Below the pieces are notes generated by a model. The model was not told the origin of the DNA. It worked only from the letters and a program-made list of their open reading frames with translations, and did no database searches. This document shows positions 34,136-44,677 of a DNA stretch of 64,000 nt, in pieces (position 1 is the first letter of the stretch; every line of letters starts with the position of its first letter). Origin of the DNA: Phycisphaerales bacterium (lineage in GTDB: Bacteria; Planctomycetota; Phycisphaerae; Phycisphaerales; SM1A02). The position numbers and the translations under genes were made by a program. The stretch covers positions 1-64,000 of the forward strand of contig JAQWMQ010000035.1 of the NCBI GenBank assembly GCA_029246705.1. Direction: 5' to 3'.

Positions 34136-36674
34136 CCGCACGGTGCTGCTGGGTTGTTCGGTGGTACTGGCCAGCGCCCTGGTCAGTGCTGTGGGCAGCG
34201 GCATGAACTCGATGCAGTCGAGCCTCGAGAACCGGATCGACAAGGCGATCGGCAAGACCGACGCCAGGGTGGTCCACGAGAGCGGTTCGCGATTCGACAA
34301 GAGTCTCGTCGAGATCATCTCCAAGGCTCCTGGCGTGCAGATCGCCGGGAGCAGGCTCTACGGCTCGCTGACCCTGGCCAGGAGTGATGGCAGGCTCGAC
34401 GAGGATGGTCGCCTGAAGCGAGTGACCGCCAACGCACGTGGCTCGGATCTCGATGCCGACAACGGCTTCGAGCAGATCGAACTCGAAAGCGGACGTCATG
34501 TCGCCGCCGAGAACGAGATCATCATCGACCCCCTCACCGCCCGAAGACTTGATGTCGGGATCGGCGATCTCCTGAGCGTGCAGCGATTCGGCGAGCCGAT
34601 CGAACTTGGCGTGGTCGGGATCGTCAAGAGACCGATTCTCGGCGCGCTTCAGCGTCCTCAGGTCTATCTCACACGATCCACGCTCTCCAACGCCGTGGGG
34701 AACGGAGACCTGATCGACCTGTTCTCGATCGTCATCGACGACGACCTTGATGTTCCGAGCTGGGTCGAGGCGAACCAGGCACTGGTTAAACCCCCACTGC
34801 TCCTGGAGCCCAGCGAACGCATACGGGCAGGGTTTGAACGCCAGGTCGCCGGTGGCAAGCTTGCCTTCATCTTCGCCGCCATGGCCGGGTTTCTCGCCTG
34901 CTCGCTCATCGTGACCACGGGAATGACCACCGGCGTCGCCGAACAGCAACGCGAGATGGCGATGGCCCGACTGATCGGAGCATCGAGATCCCATCTCTTC
35001 GTATCCCAGATCCTCTTCGGGATGCTGATCTGCACCGTCGCCGGCACCCTTGGCATCCCCATCGGCAATCTCCTCGCCTTCTCCCTGGTGAGCTGGTACG
35101 CCGAATTCCTGCCAGCCGGTTTCCAGATCTCACTGCTGGCGGCACTGCTGTCGGTGATCGGTTCATGCGGTGCGGGCCTGATCGGTTCCCTGCTGCCTGC
35201 ATGGCTTGCCTCACGCGTCACCCCCATCAGTGCACTGGCCGTTCACGCGCAGCCACCACGGGTGCAGGGCATCGTCCTGTGTGGAGTCATCGGGCTGGCA
35301 ATGCTGGGCACCCAGTTGCTCCTGGCCCTCATCCCCGAGAATCAGGTTCGATTCTGGACCTACAGCCTGCTGGGTCTTCCCCTGCTGTCGATCGGCTGGT
35401 TTCTCCTTGCCGTACCGGTCGCCTGGTTGCTCTTTCGACCCGTTGGCGGTCTCTGCGAACGAGTCCTGTCTATTCCCAGGGGACTGCTTCGGGGCTCACT
35501 GCTTGCATCACCCTTCAGGATCGGCCTGACCTCGGGAGCCCTGATGGTCGGACTTGCGATTCTCACCAGCACCTGGAGCAACGGCCAATCGTTGCTCGAC
35601 AGCGTGATGGAGCGCGTGCGCTTTGCCGATGGTTTCATGTTCAAGACCACCGGACTGAGCCTGGAGGAACAGGATCGTCTCACCGCATTGCCCGGGGTGA
35701 TGGCATCATCCCCGGTGGGGTACCTGCCGCTTCGAGTCGACTCGGAACTGCAACTCGGGATCAGGGGCTTCGACACGCAGAATGTGATCTGCGTGGGGTT
35801 CGAGACCGAATCATTCCTCGAACTCAACCGACTGGACTGGGTCCGTGGCACGCCCGAGGAAGCCGTACCACGACTGCTTGATGGCGACGCCATCCTGGTA
35901 GCGGAGCAGTTTCTCATCGCCCGGGAGATCGAGGTCGGAGACAACGTTCTCCTTGGCCCGCCGAATCGACAGAGATCCTTCGAGATCGTCGGAGTGGTCG
36001 GCGCCGCAGGCCTCGACATTGCCACGCAGTTCTTCGGGATCAAGTCGCTCTACATGGAACACGCCGCCAGCTGCGTATTCATGGACTTCGATGCGGTCGA
36101 TGAGCACTTCAACACGCGAGAGGCCTACATCCTCCAGGTGATCCTGGATCCCGAACTCGACGAAGATGGTGAAAAGGCGCTGGCAGAAGCCGCCAGTACC
36201 GCGGTGCCTGGCTCGCTCTTCAGCAGCGGACGTGCGATCAAGAAGTTGATCGGGGAAGTCGGGTCGACCATTCTCGGCATCTCGAGTTCAGTCGCTCTTG
36301 TCGCCCTGCTGCTTGCCTGCTTTGCCGTCGGCAACGTGGTCGCTGCCGGAATAGCGTCTCGAAAATACGAGTTCGGCGTGCTTCGCGCGGTCGGAGCACC
36401 CAACGGGACGGTTGGGCGGATCGTGCTCGGCGAAGTGCTGGTCATGGCCTGCACCGCATCGATCATCGGATTCGGCATGGGGATGCACCTGGCCTGGATG
36501 GGCACCACCCTGTACCGGGACCTGGCCGGACTGATGCTCGAACTGGTCGTGCCCCTGGCTCCGATCCTGCTGGGTATCCTCGTGATGACCACACTCACGG
36601 TGGCCGCAGCCGTTCCTGCGATCCTGGGACTGTTGCGCAGGCCGACTCGCGAGTTGCTCGCATCAGGACGGTGA
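34071..36674 (+). CDS. FtsX-like/LolE-type ABC permease, duplicated
   Basis: An 867-residue permease; ATG 34071 with GGGAG upstream, inside the ATPase frame. It has an N-terminal helix (about 22-42), a soluble MacB-periplasmic-like domain (45-260), three helices with the FtsX motif (QQREMAMARLIGASRSHLFV and nearby), a central four-helix connection (about 405-500), a second soluble region (about 505-740) and a final FtsX three-helix domain containing ASRKYEFGVLRAVGAPNGTV. This two-FtsX-domain layout is typical of MacB-like transporters fed by a LolD-type ATPase. Likely function: moving lipoproteins or lipids through mechanotransmission. Confidence 0.9.
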   Translation: MSKGSTHPSWQLALRHLRGRRSRTVLLGCSVVLASALVSAVGSGMNSMQSSLENRIDKAIGKTDARVVHESGSRFDKSLVEIISKAPGVQIAGSRLYGSLTLARSDGRLDEDGRLKRVTANARGSDLDADNGFEQIELESGRHVAAENEIIIDPLTARRLDVGIGDLLSVQRFGEPIELGVVGIVKRPILGALQRPQVYLTRSTLSNAVGNGDLIDLFSIVIDDDLDVPSWVEANQALVKPPLLLEPSERIRAGFERQVAGGKLAFIFAAMAGFLACSLIVTTGMTTGVAEQQREMAMARLIGASRSHLFVSQILFGMLICTVAGTLGIPIGNLLAFSLVSWYAEFLPAGFQISLLAALLSVIGSCGAGLIGSLLPAWLASRVTPISALAVHAQPPRVQGIVLCGVIGLAMLGTQLLLALIPENQVRFWTYSLLGLPLLSIGWFLLAVPVAWLLFRPVGGLCERVLSIPRGLLRGSLLASPFRIGLTSGALMVGLAILTSTWSNGQSLLDSVMERVRFADGFMFKTTGLSLEEQDRLTALPGVMASSPVGYLPLRVDSELQLGIRGFDTQNVICVGFETESFLELNRLDWVRGTPEEAVPRLLDGDAILVAEQFLIAREIEVGDNVLLGPPNRQRSFEIVGVVGAAGLDIATQFFGIKSLYMEHAASCVFMDFDAVDEHFNTREAYILQVILDPELDEDGEKALAEAASTAVPGSLFSSGRAIKKLIGEVGSTILGISSSVALVALLLACFAVGNVVAAGIASRKYEFGVLRAVGAPNGTVGRIVLGEVLVMACTASIIGFGMGMHLAWMGTTLYRDLAGLMLELVVPLAPILLGILVMTTLTVAAAVPAILGLLRRPTRELLASGR

Positions 36675-36677
36675 TCA

Positions 36678-38774
36678 ATGCATCAGGGCGGCTTCCAGAT
36701 CAAGAGTGACTTCGAGCCCACCGGTGACCAGCCGAAGGCGATCCAGGAGCTGACCGAGGGCATCCGTTCCGGGCGCCGCTACCAGACGCTGCTGGGCGCG
36801 ACCGGAACCGGCAAGACCTTCACCATGGCGAACCTGATCAAGGAGACGAGCAAGCCCACCCTGATCGTCAGCCACAACAAGACGCTCGCCGGGCAGCTGT
36901 TCGAGGAGATGAGGGAGCTCTTCCCCGAGAACGCGGTGAGCTACTTCGTCTCCTACTACGACTACTACCAGCCGGAGGCGTACATCCCGCAACGGGACAT
37001 CTACATCGAGAAGGATGCATCCCGGAACCAGGAACTCGATCGACTGCGCCTCGCCGCCACCAGCAACCTGCTCAGCCGGGACGACGTGATCGTCATCGCC
37101 AGTGTCTCCTGCCTGTACGGACTCGGTTCACCCTCCGAGTACGCCAAGCGCGTGATCGCCTTGCAGAAGGGCATGCAGCTTGAACGCCGACCGTTCCTGC
37201 TCGGACTCGCCGAGATGCAGTACACGCGACGGGACATCGACCCCGAAAGAGGCTGCTTCAGGGTGAAAGGCGACTGCATCGAGGTCTACCCAGCCTACGA
37301 GACCTTCGGGGTCAGGATCGACCTCTGGGGTGACGAGATAGAGAGCCTGCAGCTGTTCGACCCCATCAGTGGCGAACTGCTCGCGGAGGAACAGCGCGTC
37401 TTCATCTTCCCCGCGGTCCACTACGTCATGCCGGAGGACCAGAAGACCATCGCGATGGGCGAGATCCGCGAGGAACTGGATGAGGCGGTCTTGAAGCTGC
37501 GATCCGACGGACGCCTGCTCGAGGCACAGCGCCTGATGGGCAGAACCCGCTACGACCTCGAGATGATCAACGAGGTCGGCTACTGCAGCGGCATCGAGAA
37601 CTATGCGCGTTTCTTCGACGGCCGGGCACGAGGAACCAGGGCTTTCTGCCTGCTGGACTACTTCCGCTCGATACCGGATCGGGCAGAAGACGACTGGCTG
37701 GTGCTCATCGACGAGTCCCACGTGACGATTCCTCAGATCAAGGGCATGTTCCATGGCGATCGCGCACGCAAGCAGACACTCGTCGATCATGGGTTCCGGC
37801 TGCCGAGCGCACTCGACAACCGCCCGCTCAAGCTCGATGAGTTCGAGGAACTGTCACCACAGATCGTCTATGTCTCGGCGACCCCTGCGAACTACGAACT
37901 CGAGAAGTCCGATGGAGTGGTCGTCGAACAGGTGATTCGCCCCACCGGCCTGATCGACCCGCCGGTGGAGGTGCGGAGTGCGCGTGGGCAGGTTCCGGAT
38001 CTCCTTGCTGAAAGCCGCAAGCGCGCCGCTGCGGGGGAAAGAACCCTCGTCACCGCACTGACCAAGCGACTGTGCGAGGAACTCGCCAACTACCTGCAGG
38101 AGGAAGGCGTCCGGGTGCGCTACCTGCACAGCGAGATCGACACGCTCGACCGCCTCGAGATTCTCGCGGACCTGCGCAGTGGCGATTTCGACGTGCTGGT
38201 CGGCGTGAACCTGCTCCGGGAAGGCCTCGACCTGCCGGAAGTCTCCCTGGTCTGCATTCTCGATGCCGACAAGCAGGGCTTCCTGCGATCGACCTCGAGT
38301 CTCATCCAGACGATGGGCCGCGCGGCACGAAACGCGAATTCGACTGCAATCCTCTACGCGGACACCATCACCCCCGAGATGCAGGCCGCGATGGACGAGG
38401 TCGCTCGTCGACGGGAACGCCAACTCGCCTACAACGAGGCGCATGGCATCACGCCGGAAACGATCCAGAAGGCGATCCGGCGTGGACTGGAACAGGAGCT
38501 CGCCGGACACCGGACGGCTCGGGACGCGGTCGGCAAGAAGGATGATTCATCGTTCGATCGTGACGAAGTGGTCAGGGAGATCGAAGCCGAGATGCTCAGG
38601 GCAGCCGAGGAACGACAGTTCGAACGAGCGGCCGAGCTGCGTGATCAACTGTTCGATCTCGAAAATCCCGATGAAGCCGGTTCGGACAGGCGGAAACCAC
38701 CCGGCAAGAAGGCGGGCGAACCGGGATCTCGTGCCGGCAGGACCGGACGAAAGTCGACGAGAAAACAGGGATGA
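36678..38774 (+). CDS. uvrB: excinuclease ABC subunit B
   Basis: A 698-residue UvrB of normal architecture. N terminus DFEPTGDQPKAIQELTEGIR, Walker A LLGATGTGKTFTMANLI, the beta-hairpin region YYDYYQPEAYIPQRDIYIEK, the DESHVTIPQIKGMFHGDRAR Walker B/helicase II motif, QTMGRAARNANSTAILYADT (helicase VI), and a C-terminal UVR domain at about 630-665 (RAAEERQFERAAELRDQLFD). The tail after it is basic and low-complexity. UvrB loads onto lesions from UvrA2B and recruits UvrC. It starts 3 bp after the permease stop and precedes uvrA. Confidence 0.98.
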   Translation: MHQGGFQIKSDFEPTGDQPKAIQELTEGIRSGRRYQTLLGATGTGKTFTMANLIKETSKPTLIVSHNKTLAGQLFEEMRELFPENAVSYFVSYYDYYQPEAYIPQRDIYIEKDASRNQELDRLRLAATSNLLSRDDVIVIASVSCLYGLGSPSEYAKRVIALQKGMQLERRPFLLGLAEMQYTRRDIDPERGCFRVKGDCIEVYPAYETFGVRIDLWGDEIESLQLFDPISGELLAEEQRVFIFPAVHYVMPEDQKTIAMGEIREELDEAVLKLRSDGRLLEAQRLMGRTRYDLEMINEVGYCSGIENYARFFDGRARGTRAFCLLDYFRSIPDRAEDDWLVLIDESHVTIPQIKGMFHGDRARKQTLVDHGFRLPSALDNRPLKLDEFEELSPQIVYVSATPANYELEKSDGVVVEQVIRPTGLIDPPVEVRSARGQVPDLLAESRKRAAAGERTLVTALTKRLCEELANYLQEEGVRVRYLHSEIDTLDRLEILADLRSGDFDVLVGVNLLREGLDLPEVSLVCILDADKQGFLRSTSSLIQTMGRAARNANSTAILYADTITPEMQAAMDEVARRRERQLAYNEAHGITPETIQKAIRRGLEQELAGHRTARDAVGKKDDSSFDRDEVVREIEAEMLRAAEERQFERAAELRDQLFDLENPDEAGSDRRKPPGKKAGEPGSRAGRTGRKSTRKQG

Positions 38775-39209
38775 AAGCGGTCAGTGCGCTCGACGAAGAC
38801 CGCGAAGGCGGATTCGCGAGGTCTTGGAGCTGACTCGAGCGGTTGCCCTGGGGGACTCCCCAACCGGGACCTTGTCGCTGACGGAACGACCTTGCGCCGC
38901 CGGCGAGGCGGTTCGGGGTGGTCTGACGAGGATGGCCGGCGATGCGGACATGGACGCTCCGAGAAGCCTCCCCTGAACCGGATGTACGACTTTCACAGAC
39001 CGTGGGGAAAGCTCGAAACTGGTGGGGGGAAGCGAGTCTCATGAGTATTCGACGTTTTTCACGAATGGGAACTGTTTTTCCCAAAGATAGTCCCAAGCTT
39101 TTGAACTTTTCCCCCTGAATGCGGGCTTCATGAAGGCGGGTTCCGCTCTTGAAAGCCCTTTCAGGATGGCAACCGACCTAGAATCGGGTTTTCTGCACGG
39201 AATGACTTC
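38775..39209. other. uvrB-uvrA intergenic region
   Basis: This 435 bp gap holds a GC-rich first half with no convincing gene on either strand and an AT-rich second half from about 39050. Features: an imperfect palindrome GGGAACTGTTTTTCCC (39067-39082) and a -10-like TAGAAT at 39179-39184, 25 bp before the uvrA start, without a good -35. It probably carries the uvrA promoter. I could not identify a LexA-type operator with confidence. Confidence 0.4.
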
Positions 39210-42104
39210 ATGACATCAGCCAAACCGGAACGCAGGATCTCGATCCGAGGCGCCTCCGAGCACAATCTTCGATCGGTCGATCTGGATCTTCCTCGAGACC
39301 AACTGGTGGTCATCACCGGAGTCTCCGGGTCGGGAAAGAGCTCCCTCGCCTTTGACACGATCTTCGCCGAGGGACAGCGGAAGTACATGGAGTCGCTGAG
39401 CGCCTATGCGCGACAATTCCTCGACCAGATGCGCAAGCCCGATATCGAGTCGATCGAGGGCCTGCCCCCCACCATCGCGATCGAACAGCGATCTGGCGGG
39501 CACACGCCTCGATCAACCGTCGCGACCACCACCGAGATCTGGGACTACCTGCGCCTGCTGTACGCGCGCTGCGGAACCCCGACCTGCTGGCACCAGGCCA
39601 AGGGACGAAGCTGCGGCCGGGAGATCACGGCCACCAGCCCGACCCAGATCGTCGAGGCGGTGCTCGAGCAGTTCAAGAACAGGCGCGCGATGCTTTGCGC
39701 GCCGATGATTCGATCGAAGAAGGGTTTCCACAAGGACGTCCTGGAATCGATCCAGAGGCAGGGCTTCGTTCGCGCGAGGGTGAACGGCAACGTGATCGAC
39801 CTGCGAGAAGCACTCAAGGAGGGTGGCGACAATCCCCTCGGCCTCGGACGCTACGAGATGCACGACATCGAGGCGGTCGTCGATCGAATCAAGGTCGGCT
39901 CCGGTGAACGCCAGCGGATCGTGGAAAGCGTCGAGACCTGTCTCCAGGCCGGAGAAGGCGCGATGCTGCTGCTCATCGAGGAGAAGGACGGAACCTGGTC
40001 GGAACACCGGTTCAGCGAGCGCTTCGCGTGCCCCGACCATCCCGACTACAGCCTGGATGCCCTCGAACCAAGACTCTTCTCGTTCAATTCGCCTCACGGA
40101 GCATGCAAGACATGCTCGGGGCTGGGAAGGATTCTCGAGTTCGACGAGGAGCTGCTGGTACCCGATCGTTCGAAGCCGGTCGCCGAGTCGGTCGACCCGT
40201 GGCGTCGCAACGGAAAGCGCATGAACATCTGGTACGGCCGCCAGCTTCGCAAGTTCCTCGACAACGCGGGTGTCGATCGATCCACGCCCTACGAGAAGGT
40301 CTCCAAGTCGGTCCGCCGAATGCTGATCCACGGCACCACGGACGCCGACAAGAAGAAGAACGGCTTCAGCTTCGTCGGCGTGATCCCGAACCTGAAGCGA
40401 CGCATCGAGGAGACCGACAGCGAGAACGTTCGTGATCGTCTCCGTGGATACACCACGTCCACCGAATGCCCCGGGTGCGATGGCGCCAGACTCAAGAAGG
40501 CGTCGCTTGCCGTCCGGGTCACCAGTGGCCGCAAGCATGCCCACATCGCGAAGATCGCATCGATGACGATCGAGGAAGCGGCGATTTTCCTCTCGAAACT
40601 CAAACTCGACACCGCGAACACCAGCATTGCGGAACCGGTTCTCAGGGAGATCCAGTCACGCCTCGGATTCCTCAAGTCGGTCGGACTGGGCTACCTCACC
40701 CTCGATCGCTCGAGCTCGACCCTTTCGGGAGGCGAAGCACAGCGGATCCGACTGGCAACCCAGGTCGGCAGCGGGCTGGTCGGCGTCTGTTACGTGCTCG
40801 ATGAACCGACCATCGGTCTTCACGCCCGTGACAACGACCGGCTCATCGGCACCCTCAGGCATCTTTCCGACATCGGAAACACCGTGATCGTGGTCGAACA
40901 CGACGAAGCCATGATGCTCGCCGCGGACCAGATACTCGACATCGGGCCGGGGCCGGGCCGACATGGAGGCATGGTGGTCTCCCAAGGGCCGATCGAACAC
41001 ATCAAGGCCGATCCCGAATCACTGACCGGTGCCTTCCTCTCGGGAAGGGAGGAGATCAAGGTGCCCGAGGAACGCCGGGTGCTCGATGCTTCTGAAGCGA
41101 TCGTGGTGAAGGGAGCCAACGAGCACAATCTCGACAATGTCGACGTGAGCTTCCCCCTCGGGGGCATCGTCTGCGTGACCGGGGTCTCCGGCTCGGGCAA
41201 ATCGACCCTGGTCAACGAGATCCTCCTTCGATCCGCTCAACGGACCGTGACCGGTTCACGCGTGGTTCCGGGTGCACACAAGTCGGTCACCGGCCTCAAG
41301 CAGATCGACCGGGTCGTCGAGGTCGACCAGTCACCCATCGGAAGGACCCCCCGCTCGAATCCCGCGACCTACACCGGCGTCTTCGACGACATCAGGAAAC
41401 TGTTCGCCCAGGCCCCCGAATCGAAGATCCGGGGCTATCAGCCCGGTCGCTTCAGCTTCAACGTCAAGGGTGGTCGTTGCGAGGCTTGCCAGGGCCAGGG
41501 CGTGAGACGCATCGAGATGCACTTCCTGCCCGATGTCTTCGTCACCTGCGACACCTGCTCGGGGAAGCGTTACAACCGCGAGACCCTCGAGGTGAAGTAC
41601 CGGGGAATGACCATTGCAGACGTGCTCGCGATGACCGTCGACGATGCCGTGGACTTCTTCGAGGCACATCGCCGGAGTCGCCGGATGCTCGAATGCCTTC
41701 GAGACGTCGGTCTGGGCTACCTGCAGCTGGGCCAGCCCTCGACGACCCTGTCCGGAGGAGAGGCCCAGCGGGTCAAGCTTGCCTCGGAACTCGGCACCGC
41801 GACGCAGGGGCACACCCTGTACATCCTCGACGAACCGACGACCGGACTTCACTTCGCCGACATCAGGCGCCTGCTCTCGGTGATGCAACAGCTGGCTGAC
41901 AAGGACAACACGCTCGTGGTCATCGAACACAACCTCGACGTGGTCAAGAGCGTCGACTGGATCATCGACCTCGGGCCGGAAGGCGGCCATGGTGGAGGCA
42001 GGATCGTCGCGGAGGGAACACCCGAGGATCTCGCCGAACACGAGAGCAGCTACACCGGTCGATTCCTCGCTCCCCTGCTGGAATGGGAAGTCGCCGGCGC
42101 CTGA
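39210..42104 (+). CDS. uvrA: excinuclease ABC subunit A
   Basis: A 964-residue UvrA, the damage-sensing ATPase of nucleotide excision repair. Two ABC modules: Walker [17 protein letters not shown] and later [16 protein letters not shown]; signatures [20 protein letters not shown] and [20 protein letters not shown]; the second zinc-finger module has [15 protein letters not shown] and [10 protein letters not shown]. In the first module the usual CxxC...CxxC reads CPDH (C274, H277) and CKTC (C299, C302), so one zinc ligand is His rather than Cys. The UvrB-binding region near [20 protein letters not shown] is conserved. Confidence 0.97.
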   Translation: MTSAKPERRISIRGASEHNLRSVDLDLPRDQLVVITGVSGSGKSSLAFDTIFAEGQRKYMESLSAYARQFLDQMRKPDIESIEGLPPTIAIEQRSGGHTPRSTVATTTEIWDYLRLLYARCGTPTCWHQAKGRSCGREITATSPTQIVEAVLEQFKNRRAMLCAPMIRSKKGFHKDVLESIQRQGFVRARVNGNVIDLREALKEGGDNPLGLGRYEMHDIEAVVDRIKVGSGERQRIVESVETCLQAGEGAMLLLIEEKDGTWSEHRFSERFACPDHPDYSLDALEPRLFSFNSPHGACKTCSGLGRILEFDEELLVPDRSKPVAESVDPWRRNGKRMNIWYGRQLRKFLDNAGVDRSTPYEKVSKSVRRMLIHGTTDADKKKNGFSFVGVIPNLKRRIEETDSENVRDRLRGYTTSTECPGCDGARLKKASLAVRVTSGRKHAHIAKIASMTIEEAAIFLSKLKLDTANTSIAEPVLREIQSRLGFLKSVGLGYLTLDRSSSTLSGGEAQRIRLATQVGSGLVGVCYVLDEPTIGLHARDNDRLIGTLRHLSDIGNTVIVVEHDEAMMLAADQILDIGPGPGRHGGMVVSQGPIEHIKADPESLTGAFLSGREEIKVPEERRVLDASEAIVVKGANEHNLDNVDVSFPLGGIVCVTGVSGSGKSTLVNEILLRSAQRTVTGSRVVPGAHKSVTGLKQIDRVVEVDQSPIGRTPRSNPATYTGVFDDIRKLFAQAPESKIRGYQPGRFSFNVKGGRCEACQGQGVRRIEMHFLPDVFVTCDTCSGKRYNRETLEVKYRGMTIADVLAMTVDDAVDFFEAHRRSRRMLECLRDVGLGYLQLGQPSTTLSGGEAQRVKLASELGTATQGHTLYILDEPTTGLHFADIRRLLSVMQQLADKDNTLVVIEHNLDVVKSVDWIIDLGPEGGHGGGRIVAEGTPEDLAEHESSYTGRFLAPLLEWEVAGA

Positions 42105-42108
42105 TCGA

Positions 42109-43611
42109 TCAGGCGGAAAGCGTCGGATCACCGACCGAATCAAAGACCGTCCTGCCGAGACCGGGCTGCTCCTGGAGCGCAAGGGCATAGACCAGGACAT
42201 CCGGTTCGGGGTTCGGGAACGGATTGCGCACGAAGGGGATCGAGAGGAACAGGCCTGATCCGGCAACCAGGTTTCGCAGACCGGTCGGGGTCACGCGGTC
42301 GAAGGCCTGCGGCGCCTTGATCTGCTCTTCAGGGGTTCTCCAGCGCGTGAGCAGCAGGAGAATGCCGTCGGATGACAACACCCGAGCTGACTCCGCGAGC
42401 AGGGCAACGGGGTTCGGACAACGCTCCAGCAGGCGATCCACCACCAGCAGGTCGATCAGTCCGTCCTCGACCGGCAGGCTTTCCAGACGCTCCACGTGGT
42501 TCGGGACCAGCCCGACACCGGTGCGCTCGAGCGTCTGGCGTGCGGCATCAACGGCGACGTCACGATCCTCGACCGAGGTCACGTGGATCCGGTGCTGGAG
42601 CAGGCGGTTCTCAACCGAACCGTCACCCCCTCCGAGCATCATGATCCGGGTGGCCTGCTCGGGCCGGATCGCACCACGGATCAGGGCGACCCGGTTCTCG
42701 ATGCGATGTTCCGGGTCATCGATTCCCGCGCGATCATCCCTGTCGGAACCATGTTCAGGCGGGACGAGCTCGGGGCCCAGCCTCGAACGCAGGGCGTTGC
42801 GATCCGGTACCAGTCGATCGAAACCCCATTTCGCATGAAAGAGCTTGCGGGAGGTCTCCAGCGAATCGGGACCATCATGCGGCCCGGGACGGCCCTTTCG
42901 AAGTGCAAGGCGATGTTCGTAGATGATGTCGGGATCGGTCATCGCCTTCCATCCACCTTCCAGCAGGCGGTATCCCAGGTCGACCGTCTGGCCGCGCGGC
43001 AACGATTCGTCATAGGGACCGACTGCATCGAAGGCGGCCCGGCGCATCAGGTGAAAGCAGCCCATGACGTGATCATGTTCGTACAGGGAGGCGGGCGCAT
43101 CCGAAGCCGCGCCCGCACCGACATGCTGGTATCCGTGCGGATGAAGGAGAAGGTCCCCGATCGAGTGCAGGCGTCCCTCGTGGTCGAGCTGACGCCCACC
43201 CAGGACCCCGAGTTCGGGGAAACGGTCGAAGTGCTCAAGGGCCCGCTGGAGCCAGCCCCGGCTCAGCAGTCGGATATCACCATCGAAGCGACAGATGATC
43301 GAACCCTCGGCTTCCTGCATGAGACGGTTGAGCGCCACGGAAAGCGTTCCACCGGGCTCGATCTCAAGAAGGCGACAGAGGGGACGCCCGTCATCGCCGG
43401 ATCGAGCGGCCCATGCCCGAGCGGTATCGAGTGAATCATCCCGGGATCCATGATCGGCGATCAGGATCTCGACTTCGGTTTCGGCCAGATCATCCGGCAG
43501 GGTCTCGTGAATGGACTCCAGCAGGTCCCCGAGGAGGTCGGTGGCACCGTCGACGGAGCTCTTACGGCCATTCTCGAAGTTTGGAATGATGATCGAGGCG
43601 ATCGGCGGCAA
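42109..43611 (-). CDS. glycosyltransferase family 2 fused to a methyltransferase
   Basis: A 500-residue protein with two enzyme domains. Residues 1-240 are a GT-A family 2 fold: SIIIPNFENG at the start, EILIADHGSRDDSLDTARAW, the DxD-type FDGDIRL, and DHVMGCFHLMRRAAFDAVGP. Residues about 320-470 look like a class I SAM methyltransferase: IMMLGGGDGSVENRLL (motif I), SVEDRDVAVDAARQ, and LIDLLVVDRLLERCPNPVAL. The likely role is building a modified glycan. Start TTG 43611 is the only candidate. It converges with uvrA, 4 bp away. Confidence 0.75.
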   Translation of the reverse strand: MPPIASIIIPNFENGRKSSVDGATDLLGDLLESIHETLPDDLAETEVEILIADHGSRDDSLDTARAWAARSGDDGRPLCRLLEIEPGGTLSVALNRLMQEAEGSIICRFDGDIRLLSRGWLQRALEHFDRFPELGVLGGRQLDHEGRLHSIGDLLLHPHGYQHVGAGAASDAPASLYEHDHVMGCFHLMRRAAFDAVGPYDESLPRGQTVDLGYRLLEGGWKAMTDPDIIYEHRLALRKGRPGPHDGPDSLETSRKLFHAKWGFDRLVPDRNALRSRLGPELVPPEHGSDRDDRAGIDDPEHRIENRVALIRGAIRPEQATRIMMLGGGDGSVENRLLQHRIHVTSVEDRDVAVDAARQTLERTGVGLVPNHVERLESLPVEDGLIDLLVVDRLLERCPNPVALLAESARVLSSDGILLLLTRWRTPEEQIKAPQAFDRVTPTGLRNLVAGSGLFLSIPFVRNPFPNPEPDVLVYALALQEQPGLGRTVFDSVGDPTLSA

Positions 43612-43673
43612 TGAATCGTCCCTTGCTGGTCGAGGTGCTTGCCTCGTGCGTGCGAGGCGCGGATGATGCGTGA

Positions 43674-44060
43674 ATGGACGAAGACTACACGACCGCGCTC
43701 CGCATCATGATGATGCCCCGTGACACCAACCACGCGGGCACGATCTTCGGCGGAGTGATCCTGAGCCACATAGACCAGGCCGGCTACGTCGAGGCCCGCC
43801 AGCACGGGAACAATCGATGGGTGACGGTGGCCATCGACCGGGTGGAGTTTCACGCCCCTGTCTTCGTGGGTGACATCGTCGCCTTCATGACCAAGACCGC
43901 CCGGGTCGGCAGGACCAGCGTGACGGTGGACGTCCAGGTGATCGCCGAGAGGCGAATGAGTGACGAGAAGATCCACGTGACCACGGCGCACATGGTCATG
44001 GTCTCGGTGGACGAAGAGGGCAGGCCCACCCCACACCAGCAGGGAGGCGACGCCTCGTGA
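43674..44060 (+). CDS. acyl-CoA thioesterase (hotdog fold)
   Basis: A 128-residue single hotdog domain of the YciA/acyl-CoA hydrolase type. The motifs are MMMPRDTNHAGTIFGGVILS, the GGxxxxxID(Q/E)xG segment around HIDQAGYVEARQHG, and VTVAIDRVEFHAPVFVGDIV. It hydrolyses acyl-CoA thioesters; chain specificity cannot be told. First gene of a unit overlapping purN (GTGA at 44057-44060). Confidence 0.88.
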   Translation: MDEDYTTALRIMMMPRDTNHAGTIFGGVILSHIDQAGYVEARQHGNNRWVTVAIDRVEFHAPVFVGDIVAFMTKTARVGRTSVTVDVQVIAERRMSDEKIHVTTAHMVMVSVDEEGRPTPHQQGGDAS

Positions 44061-44677
44061 GCGAACCGGTTTCCATCGCGACATTGATCTCGGGCGGAGG
44101 GCGCACGGTCCTGAACCTCGCCGAAGAGATCGAGCGGGGACGGCTGAATGCGCGGATCACGGGCGTGATCGCACACCGCGCGTCACTGGCCGGCGTACGT
44201 CGCTGCAGGGATCGAGGCCTGCCGGTGACCGTCGTGAATGGTGACCCACGCGACAGCCTGGACGACCGTCTCGACGAGGTGCTTGCCGGAACCGGCGCAA
44301 GGTTCGTCTGTCTGTGCGGGTACCTCCGTCATTTTCGAGTCGGCACCCAGTGGTCCGGACGAACCATCAACATCCACCCTGCACTACTGCCCGATTTCGG
44401 TGGCAAGGGCATGTATGGAGCCCATGTCCACCGAGCGGTCCTTGCCAGCGGCGTTTCGGAAAGCGGCTGCACCGTGCACTTCGTCGACGAGGAATACGAC
44501 CACGGTCCGACCATCCTCCAGCGAAGTTGCCCGGTCATGAAGGACGATGACGAAGACACGCTCGCGGCCCGGGTCTTCGAACTCGAGTGCGAGGCTTTTC
44601 CCGAGGCGCTCAGGCAGCTCTTCGAGACGGATGCCCATGAGGCGGGATCAACGGTCGGGGGCGGTGAGCAGCGATGA
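44057..44677 (+). CDS. purN: phosphoribosylglycinamide formyltransferase
   Basis: A 206-residue GAR transformylase of purine synthesis, transferring formyl from 10-formyl-THF. Catalytic Asn and His occur in INIHPALLPDFGGKGMYGAH, and the third residue, Asp, in CTVHFVDEEYDHGPTILQRS. The phosphate loop is ATLISGGGRTVLNL. The start is GTG 44057, overlapping the thioesterase stop; the stop overlaps the protease start (ATGA at 44674). Grouping with a thioesterase and a protease is not the common purine operon. Confidence 0.95.
   Translation: MSEPVSIATLISGGGRTVLNLAEEIERGRLNARITGVIAHRASLAGVRRCRDRGLPVTVVNGDPRDSLDDRLDEVLAGTGARFVCLCGYLRHFRVGTQWSGRTINIHPALLPDFGGKGMYGAHVHRAVLASGVSESGCTVHFVDEEYDHGPTILQRSCPVMKDDDEDTLAARVFELECEAFPEALRQLFETDAHEAGSTVGGGEQR

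Noticed and set aside
39060-39090. LexA-type operator before uvrA
   Set aside because: GGGAACTGTTTTTCCC is a weak palindrome and does not fit a known LexA box well enough.
38596-39096. 166-residue minus-strand ORF reaching into the uvrB-uvrA gap
   Set aside because: Overlaps the 3' end of uvrB and shows only Arg/Ser-rich, non-globular sequence.
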